Of a stretch of 64,000 bases of DNA, positions 55,729 to 64,000 are shown piece after piece. How positions within the stretch are numbered: the stretch's first letter is position 1; the number at the start of each line of letters is the position of its first letter. The notes under the pieces are model-generated. The model saw only the letters and a list, made by a program, of their open reading frames with translations. It did no database searches and was not told the DNA's origin. The translations under genes and the position numbers were made by a program. Origin of the DNA: an uncultured Acetatifactor sp. Lineage in GTDB: Bacteria > Bacillota > Clostridia > Lachnospirales > Lachnospiraceae. The stretch covers positions 1 to 64,000 of the forward strand of contig CAJUAB010000006.1 of the NCBI GenBank assembly GCA_910583845.1, given 5' to 3'.

Positions 55729-56811
55729 GTGTCAAGAGTTTACAATTTTTCGGCAGGCCCGGCAGTTTTGCCTGAGGAAGTACTGAAGGAAGCCGCGGAG
55801 GAGATGTTGGATTACCGGGGAACCGGCATGTCCGTGATGGAAATGAGTCACCGGTCCAAGGCTTATGAGACGATTATCCGGGAGGCGGAGGCTGATCTGC
55901 GGGAGCTGATGAATATTCCCGACAACTACAAAGTGCTGTTTTTGCAGGGCGGCGCCAGCCAGCAGTTCGCCATGATTCCCATGAATCTGATGAAAAACGG
56001 GGTGGCTGATTATATTGTGACCGGCCAGTGGGCCAAGAAGGCCTATCAGGAGGCATGTATTTACGGGAAGGCCAACAAGATCGCTTCCTCGGAGGACCAG
56101 ACCTTTTCCTATATACCCGACTGTTCGGATCTGCCCATCAGCGAGGACGCGGATTACGTGTATATCTGCGAGAACAATACGATTTACGGAACCAAGTTCA
56201 AGACACTGCCCAATACCAAGGGCAAGACACTGGTGGCCGATGTGTCCAGCTGTTTTCTGTCCGAGCCTGTGGATGTGACCCAATACGGGGTGATCTATGG
56301 CGGTGTGCAGAAGAATATAGGCCCTGCGGGCGTGGTGATCGTGATTATCCGGGAGGATCTGATCACCGAGGATGTGCTTCCCGGCACACCCACCATGCTC
56401 CGGTACAAGATTCATGCGGACAATGGCTCTCTGTACAATACGCCGCCCGCGTACGGCATTTATATCTGCGGCAAGGTGTTCAAATGGCTTAAGAAGCAGG
56501 GCGGTCTGGAGGCCATGAAAGCTCACAACGAGAAGAAAGCCGCTATTCTGTATGATTTTCTGGACCAGAGCGGACTCTTCAAGGGTACGGTGCGCAAGGA
56601 GGACCGCTCCCTGATGAATGTGCCCTTTGTCACCGGCGATGAGGAACTGGACGCGAAATTTGTCAAAGAGGCCAAGGCGGCGGGCTTTGAAAACCTGAAA
56701 GGACACAGAACCGTGGGCGGCATGAGGGCCTCCATCTATAACGCCATGCCGATTGAGGGCGTGGAGAAGCTGGTGGAGTTCATGAAAAAGTTTGAGGCAG
56801 AAAACAGGTAA
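55729..56811 (+). CDS. serC: Phosphoserine aminotransferase
   Basis: 360 aa, standard. PLP enzyme making 3-phosphoserine from 3-phosphohydroxypyruvate and glutamate. The N-terminal NFSAGPAVLPEEVL is the family hallmark; the PLP lysine is in YGGVQKNIGPAG; the end has GHRTVGGMRASIYNAM. It uses a GTG start 8 bp after AAGGAGGAAAAGGAA. serA follows 162 bp downstream on the same strand. Confidence 0.96.
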   Translation: MSRVYNFSAGPAVLPEEVLKEAAEEMLDYRGTGMSVMEMSHRSKAYETIIREAEADLRELMNIPDNYKVLFLQGGASQQFAMIPMNLMKNGVADYIVTGQWAKKAYQEACIYGKANKIASSEDQTFSYIPDCSDLPISEDADYVYICENNTIYGTKFKTLPNTKGKTLVADVSSCFLSEPVDVTQYGVIYGGVQKNIGPAGVVIVIIREDLITEDVLPGTPTMLRYKIHADNGSLYNTPPAYGIYICGKVFKWLKKQGGLEAMKAHNEKKAAILYDFLDQSGLFKGTVRKEDRSLMNVPFVTGDEELDAKFVKEAKAAGFENLKGHRTVGGMRASIYNAMPIEGVEKLVEFMKKFEAENR

Positions 56812-56973
56812 TGAAAATTGGCTGTTGGACGGTGTGACATATTGCGTTACAGAGTGGGACGCACAATTACGGGGGAAGAGATCTGGGGCTGAGACAAGTG
56901 ATTTTTACTTGTGCATCAGGTACCATGTCAGATTTCAGAGGCCGTAAGTATAGGTAGAGGAGGAGATTGCCGG

Positions 56974-58137
56974 ATGTATAAGATTAACTGTCTGAATCCC
57001 ATCGCGGATGTGGGACTTAAGAATTTCAGCGATAAATACCAGATCACGGCGGATGTACAGGAGGCCGACGGCATTCTGGTGCGCAGCGCTTCCATGCATG
57101 AGATGGAAATCCCCGAGGGGCTGCTGGCGGTGGCGCGCGCGGGGGCGGGGGTGAACAATATTCCGCTGGAAAAATGCGCGGAGAAGGGCGTAGTGGTATT
57201 CAATACCCCCGGTGCCAACGCCAACGGCGTGAAAGAACTGGTGCTGGCCGGAATGCTGCTGGCGGCCAGAGATGTGATCGGCGGCATCGACTGGGTCAGG
57301 GATTCCGCGGACAACGCGGAGATCGCCAAGGCTGCGGAGAAGGAGAAGAAAAAATTCGCCGGGACCGAGATTATGGGCAAGAAGCTGGGCGTCATCGGTC
57401 TGGGGGCCATCGGCGTGAAGGTTGCCAACGCCGCTGTGGCGCTGGGCATGGAGGTGTACGGATATGACCCTTATCTGTCGGTCAACGCGGCCTGGAATCT
57501 GAGCCGTTCCGTAAAACATGTGCTGAATGTGGATGATATTTATGCGGACTGTGACTATATCACCATCCACGTGCCTCTGCTGGATAATACCAGGGGCATG
57601 ATCAACGCGGTGTCCATCGCCAAGATGAAGGAGGGCGTGGTGATCCTGAATTTTGCAAGAGATCTGCTGGCCAATGAGAAGGATGTGCTGGAGGGCTTGC
57701 AGAGCGGTAAGATTGCCCGCTATGTGTCCGATTTCCCCAATCCCACCACGGCGGGACAGAAGGGATGTATCGTGATCCCGCATCTGGGCGCCAGCACGGA
57801 GGAATCCGAGGACAACTGCGCGGTGATGGCCGTGGAGGAGATCATGGACTATCTGGAGAACGGCAACATCCGCAACAGTGTGAATTACCCGGCCTGCGAT
57901 ATGGGTATTTGCGCCAAGGCGGGACGCGTGGCTATTTTCCACAAGAATATTCCCAACCTGATTACGCAGTTTACCGCCGCGTTTGGCGTAAAGGGCATCA
58001 ACATCAGCGATATGACCAACAAGTCCAGGGGAGAGGTGGCTTACACCATGATTGATGTGGAGAGCGCCCCCACAGCGGAGATTATTGAGGCGCTGGAGAA
58101 GATTGACGGCGTATTCCGGGTGAGGGTTGTAAAATAG
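56974..58137 (+). CDS. serA: D-3-phosphoglycerate dehydrogenase
   Basis: 387 aa, the short form with a C-terminal ACT-like domain (NLITQFTAAFGVKGINISDM). First step of serine synthesis. NAD-binding GLGAIGVKVANAAVALG, active-site Arg in NFARDLLAN, and the His in IPHLGASTEESE. The start at 56974 follows AGAGGAGGAGATTGC; the longer frame from 56911 is not supported. Pairs with serC. A terminator closes the unit. Confidence 0.95.
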   Translation: MYKINCLNPIADVGLKNFSDKYQITADVQEADGILVRSASMHEMEIPEGLLAVARAGAGVNNIPLEKCAEKGVVVFNTPGANANGVKELVLAGMLLAARDVIGGIDWVRDSADNAEIAKAAEKEKKKFAGTEIMGKKLGVIGLGAIGVKVANAAVALGMEVYGYDPYLSVNAAWNLSRSVKHVLNVDDIYADCDYITIHVPLLDNTRGMINAVSIAKMKEGVVILNFARDLLANEKDVLEGLQSGKIARYVSDFPNPTTAGQKGCIVIPHLGASTEESEDNCAVMAVEEIMDYLENGNIRNSVNYPACDMGICAKAGRVAIFHKNIPNLITQFTAAFGVKGINISDMTNKSRGEVAYTMIDVESAPTAEIIEALEKIDGVFRVRVVK

Positions 58138-58224
58138 AACAGCCCGGATCTGGCGACGGTTCTGAATTTTACAAAGGATTTCTGGGAGCTGTAAACTGAA
58201 TTGTGTGAGTTGTAATGAATGAAG

Positions 58225-58262
58225 GCCATGTACAGGGCAATTGCCCTGTATGTGGCTTTTTC
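58225..58262 (+). terminator. serA terminator
   Basis: GCCATGTACAGGGC pairs with GCCCTGTATGTGGC around an AATT loop, followed by TTTTT. Confidence 0.85.
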
Positions 58263-58591
58263 CGCTTGCGCAGCGTGAGCTCTGTTGTTTGGAAAAAGAA
58301 GTATGAAAACAGATTATATGCAACTTTACTTACTGAAAGAAGACATCTTTACAAAATGGCTTTTGGGGGGATGTCCATAGGGATCGCGAGTATCGGAGTG
58401 CGTCATCCGCAAACACGCTCCAGTACTCCATCCGGCCAGCACAGCCTGGTCCATTTGATCCATGCATCCTGCGTCTTGCACTTTCCACATTACGCCGGAT
58501 TGTCCCCCCCACGAACCTGCTGATGGAAGCTGTCCCAATCCGGCAGCGATTTTCTCGGGGCGTACAGTTGCGGTTTGTCCCGGAAACCCCC

Positions 58592-58918
58592 GCAGGTCGG
58601 CACAGCAGAGCCTTTGCTTCCCCTGCGCAGGTCGGCACAGCAGAGCCTTTGCTTCCCCTGCGCAGGTCGGCATAGCAGAGCCTTTGCTTCCCCTGCGCAG
58701 GTCGGCACAGCAGAGCCTTTGCTTCCCCTGCGCAGGTCGGCATAGCAGAGCCCTTGCTTCTCCTGCACAGGTCGGCACAGCAGAGCCCTTGCTTCTCCTG
58801 CGCAGGTCGGCATAGCAGAGCCCTTGCTTCTCCTGCACAGGTTGGCACAGCAGAGCCCTTGCTTCTCCTGCACAGGTTGGCACAGCAGAGCCCTTGCTTC
58901 CCCTGCCTAGGTCGGCAT
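58592..58918. repeat. 35-bp tandem array inside copy B
   Basis: Nine full units start every 35 bp from 58592 to 58872, plus a partial unit at 58907. The core is GCAGGTCGGCACAGCAGAGC followed by CTTTGCTTCCCCTGC, with small changes (CATAG, CCCTTG, TCCTGCACAG) shared by adjacent units. Copy A has only one partial unit at the same place, so the array expanded in copy B. Confidence 0.95.
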
Positions 58919-59023
58919 ATTTTGATCATCCTTTGATCTGGCAGGGTATATATAAAATAATTGTTCCGCAGTACCCCGCCGCTTCGCAAGTTCTCCCCTT
59001 GTTGCACAGTTTGTACGGTTAAA

Positions 59024-59111
59024 CAGGGTATATACAGAAAAATTGTCGCTCCATATCCACTTTTTTGCCATCAGCGGGGTACTGGCACACAATTTTTCTG
59101 TATATACCCTG
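59024..59111. repeat. Invertible-looking segment in repeat copy B
   Basis: A 23-bp perfect inverted repeat (59024-59046 and 59089-59111) encloses 42 bp (59047-59088) that match the reverse complement of 47885-47926 at 38 of 42 positions. Confidence 0.85.
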
Positions 59112-59344
59112 ATATGCGGGAAAAAGGCTGTTTTTCTGCCCTCAGGGACTCTGGGCAGGGTATTGGGAAGTAATTTTTTCATATATACCCCGACCTCTGT
59201 CCGGAACAGAAAATTCCGTATACGTCCATGGGAAAACGGACATTTTTAATAATGTACCCGAGATAAGAATACATCCGGATTTCCAATTCAGGCATACAAG
59301 TTCAGGCTGATTCATGCGGGCAGTGGTTTTAGATAAAGATGCTG

Positions 59345-59411
59345 TCAAATTGTACAAATATGTATCAAATTGCACAACCTACTTGACATAAATCACCTGA
59401 CAACATAAAAT
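59345..59411 (+). promoter_or_regulatory. Direct-repeat operator and promoter of the BspA-like gene
   Basis: TCAAATTGTACAA (59345-59357) and TCAAATTGCACAA (59365-59377) repeat with a 20-bp period, ending 5 bp before -35 TTGACA (59383-59388); 17 bp later is -10 TAAAAT (59406-59411). The spacing matches tandem activator or repressor sites; the regulator is unknown. Confidence 0.65.
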
Positions 59412-59510
59412 GAAATTGCCAATATTTTTCTCACTTTGTCAAGGAGAGTTTTGCGGATGCCTGTACAGGGCCGCAGCGGACAACTGAGTGAAGAGTTCAA
59501 GGAGGATACT

Positions 59511-62500
59511 ATGAGAAAGCGAAGGGGCGGTTTTTGGCGGAAGGTTTTGGCGGTGCTGCTTTCAGCGGTGCTTTGTGTAGGGATGGCAACAGGGGCGAAG
59601 GCGGCTGAAACAGGGCAGACGGCACGTATTCGGCTGACGGTTCTGGAAGGCGATATAGAGCAGATAATAACAGATATTGTGCTGGAGGCAAGTTCATCTT
59701 TTTCTACTCAGACATGGACCCCCACAAGGACTATAAATGAGAATGTGATGACTTGTGAGGTAGCTGAGGTACAACAGGAGGGACAGGGATATATTTGGAG
59801 AATCCGGTTGGATGACAATAGAAGAGTCAATATTCAGGCTCAGTTTAAAGAGGAACCACCGTTATATACATTTTGTCCTGTTTTCTTTATGGATGGGGAT
59901 AGTCTTTTAGATACAGTGTATGCAATGCGAGGGACAACAATAACGGCGATTGAGCCTCCTCCCAAGACAGGCTACAGGTTTGAGGCATGGACAGACAAGC
60001 AGGGAACGGCTATTAAGTTCAGTCAACCAATTATGTCACCTCAATATGTATATGCTTTATGGATCAAGAAAACAGACGAAGTATTACAGGACGAGATAAA
60101 ACAGCAGCTTCTGAAAATTTTTTCCAAAGCCGCAGAATCAAAGTCAAATGAAATAACAGAAGAATGGCTTGAACAATATATCAAAAAGGAATTGGATGAC
60201 CATTTTCAGATTGATTTTTCTATAAGTATAGAAAAGTTTGTGCTCAAAAAGGCAGATGTAAATAATAAAGGCTATATGTCTTTTGATATACGTATTGCGT
60301 TTGGCAGTCAGTTTTATGCGAAGGACTATATTGTAGACATCCCTCAGCTCTCCATTGAGCAGGTCAGGGGCTGGACATTGGATGAAACAGGCAGCCTTAC
60401 CATCACCAGCCAGGCGGGGATGGATGACTGGGTGCAAAACGGCAGGACGGAGGAAAATCTTTCCGCGGTGAAAAATATTGTGATCCAGGAGGGGGTAACG
60501 GTGCTTCCGGATCATGCTTTCAGCGGCTGCGGCAGTCTGAATTCTGTTTCCTTGCCGGGCACTGTCACGGGTATAGGCAGCTTTGCGTTCGCGGGAGATT
60601 CCTCTCTGAGTGGAGTGACCCTGCCGCCCAATCTACAGGCAATAGGAGACGGTGCTTTCTCGGGCTGCGGCTCACTGGATCAGGTGATCATGCAGGGAAG
60701 TGTGCCGCCGTCCGTGGGAAATTCTGTCTTTGACGGGTGCAAGTTTGTCACGGATTCTGCCGGCAGCGGGGGAATTGTGGTTCCGCCGGGAAGCGAGGAT
60801 GCGTATAAAACGGCGGGGGGCGTCTTTGAGGAGTATATCAAGGAGGAGAAACCGCAGATTACACAGGAAGCCCTGGACAGAAAACTACAGGAGATTATCG
60901 GCTCGCTGACGGTATCCAACGATACAACCCAGGAAGAGGTAAGGAATGCCGTGAAAAGTGCCATTGACGGTTATTTCAAGAATGACTGCGCTATTACTAT
61001 AGCCGAGTTTGGCTTTCTGGGAAACGCGACTGCGGACAGTGAAGGGGCCCTCAAGCTGGCGGTCTCGGTCACATGCGGAGGATATACAGCCGGAGCGGAG
61101 GGAATCATTCCCATTGCCAAATTGCCGCCGCTGCCGGACCGGGGATGGAGCCTGGACGAGGCCGGGAATCTTACGATTGACAGTCAGGCGGGAATGGATG
61201 ACTGGACATCAGGCGGTCGGGCGGAGGGAAGATTTCCCGGAGTCAAAAAGATCCTGATTCAGGGAGGCGTCACAAATATTCCGGACGACGCGTTCAGCGG
61301 CTGCTGCGATCTGGGGAGCATTGTCATTCCCGACACTGTGACCAGCATAGGAAGTCTGGCATTCAAGCATGCCTCTTCCCTCGCGGAGATCATTCTTCCG
61401 CCGCATCTCCAGAGTATAGGAGACGGCGCGTTCTCGGATTGCAGCTCCCTTGAAAAGCTGGTGATGCAGGGGACAACGCCGCCGTCCCTGGGGACCTCGG
61501 TATTTGATAACTGCAAGTTTGTGGAAAATTCCTCCAAGGGGATAGTGGTTCCCGGCGGCAGTGAAGATGCATATAAGGCGGCCTGGGGGTCTCTGGGAGC
61601 CAATATACTGGAAAAACATGTCCATAGCTACGGTGCGGAGTGGAAAAGTGATGAAAACAGCCACTGGCATGAGTGTTCCTGTGGGGGAAAGAGTGACACA
61701 GCGGCCCATACATGGGGAGAAGGAACCGTCACAAAGGAACCCACTGCGTCAGAGCCGGGGGTTATGAGTTATATTTGTTCCGTATGTGGGATGAGTAAAT
61801 CAGAGTCCATTCCGGCTTCCGGAAGCGGAGGCGGCAATGGAGACGGAGACGAAGGCGGCAACGGAGACGGAGACGAAGGCGGCAACGGAGACGGAGACGG
61901 AGACGAAGGCGGCAGTGGAGACGGAAATGAAGGCGGCAGCGGAGATGGAAGTGGAGACGGCAACGGAGATGGAAATGAAGGCGGAAGCGGAGACAGCAAC
62001 GGAGATGGAAGTGGAGACGGCAACGGAGATGGAAATGGAGGCGGCAACGGCAACCCCGGCGGCGGGACTCCTTCCGTTTCCGGCAATGATCATCCGGGCG
62101 GCGGGTCCGTCTCGGGAAACGATGGCCCGGGCGATGTAACCCCTTCTGATCCGGGAGACGGTCATCCGGGCGGAGAGAACGGAGGCGGGGGCAGTCCGTC
62201 GGTTCCTGAGAGCGGAAATGGGGACGCTTCTTCCGGCGGAGGCGATTCGCAGCCGCCGACGGACAACATAGACGAGCTGGCGCTGCTGTGGAGTACTCTC
62301 ACCGCAGAAGTCCCCAAGGATGCGGAGCCCAGGACCGCGGACGGCGTCCGGCTGGAATTATACGCTACAGTTGCCATGATCGCGGGATTTTGCTACCTGC
62401 TGCTTCTGTTTTTGGACAGATATGATATTTCGGAGGAGAAGAGAAGGGAATCCCTGGCCAGACTGGTGAGATGGGCAAAATGCGGCGGATGGCCGCGCAG

Positions 62501-62585
62501 GCTGCCGGTGGTGGCGCTGCTTTTTGTGATGAGAACCTATTATCGCATAGCAGACGGGCAGAAAGTAGAAAAAGAGAAGGCCTGA
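59511..62585 (+). CDS. BspA-like leucine-rich-repeat surface protein
   Basis: 1024 aa. Signal peptide (about 1-32), then an InlB/Flg_new-type beta repeat (about 130-190), then two ~240-aa modules (about 195-445 and 450-690) that are duplicates of each other, each with a helical part and BspA-type LRRs (HAFSGCGSLNSVSLPGTVTG, IGDGAFSGCGSL). A Cys/His segment (HWHECSCGG, YICSVCGM) is followed by a Gly/Asp/Asn/Glu repeat tract (about 770-920) and a C-terminal membrane helix (about 948-970) with a basic tail; a second hydrophobic patch lies near the end. AAGGAGGATACT fixes the start. Likely adhesin-like; role inferred. Confidence 0.88.
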   Translation: MRKRRGGFWRKVLAVLLSAVLCVGMATGAKAAETGQTARIRLTVLEGDIEQIITDIVLEASSSFSTQTWTPTRTINENVMTCEVAEVQQEGQGYIWRIRLDDNRRVNIQAQFKEEPPLYTFCPVFFMDGDSLLDTVYAMRGTTITAIEPPPKTGYRFEAWTDKQGTAIKFSQPIMSPQYVYALWIKKTDEVLQDEIKQQLLKIFSKAAESKSNEITEEWLEQYIKKELDDHFQIDFSISIEKFVLKKADVNNKGYMSFDIRIAFGSQFYAKDYIVDIPQLSIEQVRGWTLDETGSLTITSQAGMDDWVQNGRTEENLSAVKNIVIQEGVTVLPDHAFSGCGSLNSVSLPGTVTGIGSFAFAGDSSLSGVTLPPNLQAIGDGAFSGCGSLDQVIMQGSVPPSVGNSVFDGCKFVTDSAGSGGIVVPPGSEDAYKTAGGVFEEYIKEEKPQITQEALDRKLQEIIGSLTVSNDTTQEEVRNAVKSAIDGYFKNDCAITIAEFGFLGNATADSEGALKLAVSVTCGGYTAGAEGIIPIAKLPPLPDRGWSLDEAGNLTIDSQAGMDDWTSGGRAEGRFPGVKKILIQGGVTNIPDDAFSGCCDLGSIVIPDTVTSIGSLAFKHASSLAEIILPPHLQSIGDGAFSDCSSLEKLVMQGTTPPSLGTSVFDNCKFVENSSKGIVVPGGSEDAYKAAWGSLGANILEKHVHSYGAEWKSDENSHWHECSCGGKSDTAAHTWGEGTVTKEPTASEPGVMSYICSVCGMSKSESIPASGSGGGNGDGDEGGNGDGDEGGNGDGDGDEGGSGDGNEGGSGDGSGDGNGDGNEGGSGDSNGDGSGDGNGDGNGGGNGNPGGGTPSVSGNDHPGGGSVSGNDGPGDVTPSDPGDGHPGGENGGGGSPSVPESGNGDASSGGGDSQPPTDNIDELALLWSTLTAEVPKDAEPRTADGVRLELYATVAMIAGFCYLLLLFLDRYDISEEKRRESLARLVRWAKCGGWPRRLPVVALLFVMRTYYRIADGQKVEKEKA

Positions 62586-62591
62586 ACCATG

Positions 62592-62621
62592 GACGGGGTT
62601 TTCAAAAAGCAAAACCCCGTC
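62592..62621. terminator. Hairpin after the BspA-like gene
   Basis: GACGGGGTTTT (62592-62602) pairs perfectly with AAAACCCCGTC (62611-62621). There is no long T-run after it on the plus strand, so efficiency is uncertain. Confidence 0.5.
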
Positions 62622-62687
62622 TGTCCGGTCAATATGCTCCGGGGCTTGTCCGATGTGCTGCAGTGGACGGACAAGTCCCGGGCCACA

Positions 62688-62966
62688 TTATCGGATCAGA
62701 ATCGGCATGCCGTTTCCGTCGTTCAGATCCTGCAATTCCTCCGACAGTTTTTGCTGGGTGGCGCAGGAAGCCTCGGACTGAATATCCATGTACAGGATAA
62801 AAACATCTTCCAGAGCCATGTTTTTCTCATCGGCAATTTCCTGCATGATGGGTCTGAGTTTCTCAATCTGCGCGGAGACGGGAACCTTCTGGGGGTCAAT
62901 ATCTCCCATCACCTGCTCCGCGTAATCGTTGATCCTCTTCAAAATAGCGCGATTTTCGTCTGTCAT
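62688..62966 (-). CDS. Small hypothetical protein
   Basis: 92 aa, acidic and helical, no signal or membrane segment. Begins MTDENRAILKRINDYAEQVM, with a central AQIEKLRPIMQEIADEK. GAGGAGTGATGTGCT precedes the ATG on the minus strand. It is convergent with the BspA-like gene and divergent from the DUF1015 gene. Family not recognised. Confidence 0.65.
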   Translation of the reverse strand: MTDENRAILKRINDYAEQVMGDIDPQKVPVSAQIEKLRPIMQEIADEKNMALEDVFILYMDIQSEASCATQQKLSEELQDLNDGNGMPILIR

Positions 62967-63014
62967 AGCACATCACTCCTCACAAAATTTTTTCTTATTA
63001 TAACACTTTAACGC

Positions 63015-63043
63015 TTGTGATGCATAGCTATTTTTGATATGAT
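63015..63043 (+). promoter_or_regulatory. Promoter of the DUF1015 gene
   Basis: TTGTGA (63015-63020), 17 bp, TATGAT (63038-63043). Confidence 0.7.
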
Positions 63044-63078
63044 AAAAAATAAAAGGATTTATCCAAAAGGAGGAATAT

Positions 63079-64000
63079 ATGGCAGATATCAGACCATTTC
63101 AGGCATACAGGCCAGCTCCCGGGCTGGAGGCGGAAATCGCCGCCCTGCCCTATGATGTATACAACAGGGAAGAAGCGGCGGCAGAGGTAAAAAAACATCC
63201 CGGTTCTTTCCTGGCCATTGATCGGGCGGAGTCCCAGTTCCCCCCCGAGGTGGACACTTATGCGGACTGTGTCTATGAGAAAGCCCGCGAAATGCTTTGG
63301 CAGTGGATCAGGGAGGGCCGTTTTGTCAGGGAGGACAGGCCCTGCTATTATATCTATGAACAGATCATGGAAGGGCGGAGCCAGAAGGGGATAGTGGCCT
63401 GCGCCTCCATCGACGATTATTTAAACCAGGTGATAAAAAAGCATGAGAATACCCGTGAGGATAAGGAGCAGGACCGGATTCGGCATGTGGATACCTGCGA
63501 TGCCCAGACAGGTCCCATTTTCCTGGCCTATCGCAGTCAGGCCGCGCTGCGGCAGTTGACGGCACAGGTGACAGCAGGGGCCGCCGTCTGTGATTTTACT
63601 TCGGAGGACGGTGTCACGCACAGAGTCTGGGTGGTGTCAGAGGAGGGACAGATGCGGACGATCCGGGATGCCTTTGCCGCCATGGAGCAGATCTATATAG
63701 CGGACGGCCATCACCGCTGTGCCTCCGCGGTGAAGGTGGGACTGGGGCGCAGGGAAAAGAATCCCTCCCACACCGGGGAGGAAGAGTACAATTTCTTCCT
63801 GTCGGTGCTGTTTTCTGCCGATGAATTGGAAATTATGGATTACAATCGGGTGGTGAAGGACTTAAACGGGTATGATAAGGAGTCCTTCCTGGATAAGGTC
63901 CAGGAGAAATTCCGTGTGCAGTCCATGGGGGATACCCCGTACAGACCGGAGAGAAAGTATGAATACGGCATGTACCTGGAGGGGGAATGGTATCGCCTTA
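63079..64000 (+). CDS. DUF1015-family protein (3' partial)
   Basis: About 307 codons to the window edge; the family is usually about 410 aa. Typical features: MADIRPFQAYRPAPG at the start, IAALPYDVYN, FLAIDRAE, VKKHEN-like segments and the conserved IADGHHRCASA motif. Function is not established. Relatives often lie beside serC and serA in Clostridia (my recollection), and here those genes are 5 kb upstream, separated by repeat copy B and the BspA-like gene. AAAGGAGGAATAT precedes the ATG. Confidence 0.85.
   Translation, partial: MADIRPFQAYRPAPGLEAEIAALPYDVYNREEAAAEVKKHPGSFLAIDRAESQFPPEVDTYADCVYEKAREMLWQWIREGRFVREDRPCYYIYEQIMEGRSQKGIVACASIDDYLNQVIKKHENTREDKEQDRIRHVDTCDAQTGPIFLAYRSQAALRQLTAQVTAGAAVCDFTSEDGVTHRVWVVSEEGQMRTIRDAFAAMEQIYIADGHHRCASAVKVGLGRREKNPSHTGEEEYNFFLSVLFSADELEIMDYNRVVKDLNGYDKESFLDKVQEKFRVQSMGDTPYRPERKYEYGMYLEGEWYRL

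Larger units (their letters stand above)
58451..59290. repeat. Long non-coding repeat, copy B
   Basis: Homologue of 47603-48127 with the same module order: F1 (58941-58979), F2 (from 59023), R1 (to 59111) and R2 (59155-59191), and the same terminal stem with ATTTTT (about 59219-59246). It differs by a 35-bp tandem array inserted near its left third and by inversion of the central 42 bp. The 58263-59510 gap holds no supported gene; frames inside the array are by-products of the repeat. Confidence 0.85.

Noticed and set aside
58592..58918. CRISPR array
   Set aside because: Units are joined head to tail with no unique spacers, and no cas genes are present.
58326..59007. Open frames of up to 225 codons across the 35-bp array
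   Set aside because: They exist in several frames and both strands because the repeat lacks stops; no start signals and no conserved protein.

Overview
This 64 kb window (about 55% GC by eye) reads as a chromosomal stretch of a Lachnospiraceae-type gut Clostridium. The signs are strong AGGAGG ribosome binding sites, TTGACA-17-TATAAT promoters, a T-box leader on pheS, an NADP-type glutamate dehydrogenase, an ATP-type PEP carboxykinase, a cell-anchored type I pullulanase, a BspA-like surface protein and two AAA/PDDEXK_9 proteins. No prophage, transposase or CRISPR array was seen.

Layout. 1-2.7 kb: end of an unknown gene, tRNA-Arg(CCG) enclosed by a perfect inverted repeat, a membrane-anchored SH3b protein and a small helical protein. 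2.7-9.8 kb: gdhA, then a LytTR response regulator overlapping a GHKL kinase that has no membrane sensor, then two ABC exporter half-transporters behind a promoter with a 20-bp-period direct repeat. 9.8-25.2 kb: citrate synthase (minus strand), pullulanase, an AAA/PDDEXK_9 protein, deoC, an M24 aminopeptidase, pckA, a 6S-like RNA, a SpoIID-domain protein and a YihY-family membrane protein. 25.2-34.9 kb: T-box, pheS and pheT (each preceded by a different tandem repeat), an M18 aminopeptidase, queA, a second AAA/PDDEXK_9 protein with an added helix-turn-helix, and a PilZ protein. 34.9-38.1 kb (minus strand): RNA ligase, HD-Pnk-like end-healing enzyme and tyrA. 38.1-45.2 kb: a candidate minus-strand small RNA, an EF-G-like GTPase, leuS and three small minus-strand genes, one very rich in Cys, Gly and Asn. 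45.2-58.2 kb: a solute-binding lipoprotein, leuB, an ADP-ribosylglycohydrolase, ilvD, ilvB, an L,D-transpeptidase, serC and serA. 58.2-64 kb: a long non-coding repeat, a BspA-like surface protein, a small minus-strand gene and a DUF1015 protein cut by the window end.

How the genes fit together. Central carbon and nitrogen metabolism (gdhA, citrate synthase, pckA), amino acid synthesis (leuB, ilvD, ilvB, serC, serA, tyrA), translation (pheST, leuS, queA, EF-G-like, tRNA-Arg) and surface functions (pullulanase, BspA-like, L,D-transpeptidase) dominate. The most interesting material is (i) two copies of a ~500-bp nested-palindrome element, at 47.6-48.1 and 58.5-59.3 kb, whose central 42 bp lie in opposite orientation between 23-bp inverted repeats; (ii) a predicted RNA sealing and healing cassette next to a 64-nt hairpin and a candidate small RNA; (iii) a sensor-less two-component pair next to an ABC exporter pair with a plausible LytTR-type operator; (iv) unrelated tandem repeats around pheS and pheT.
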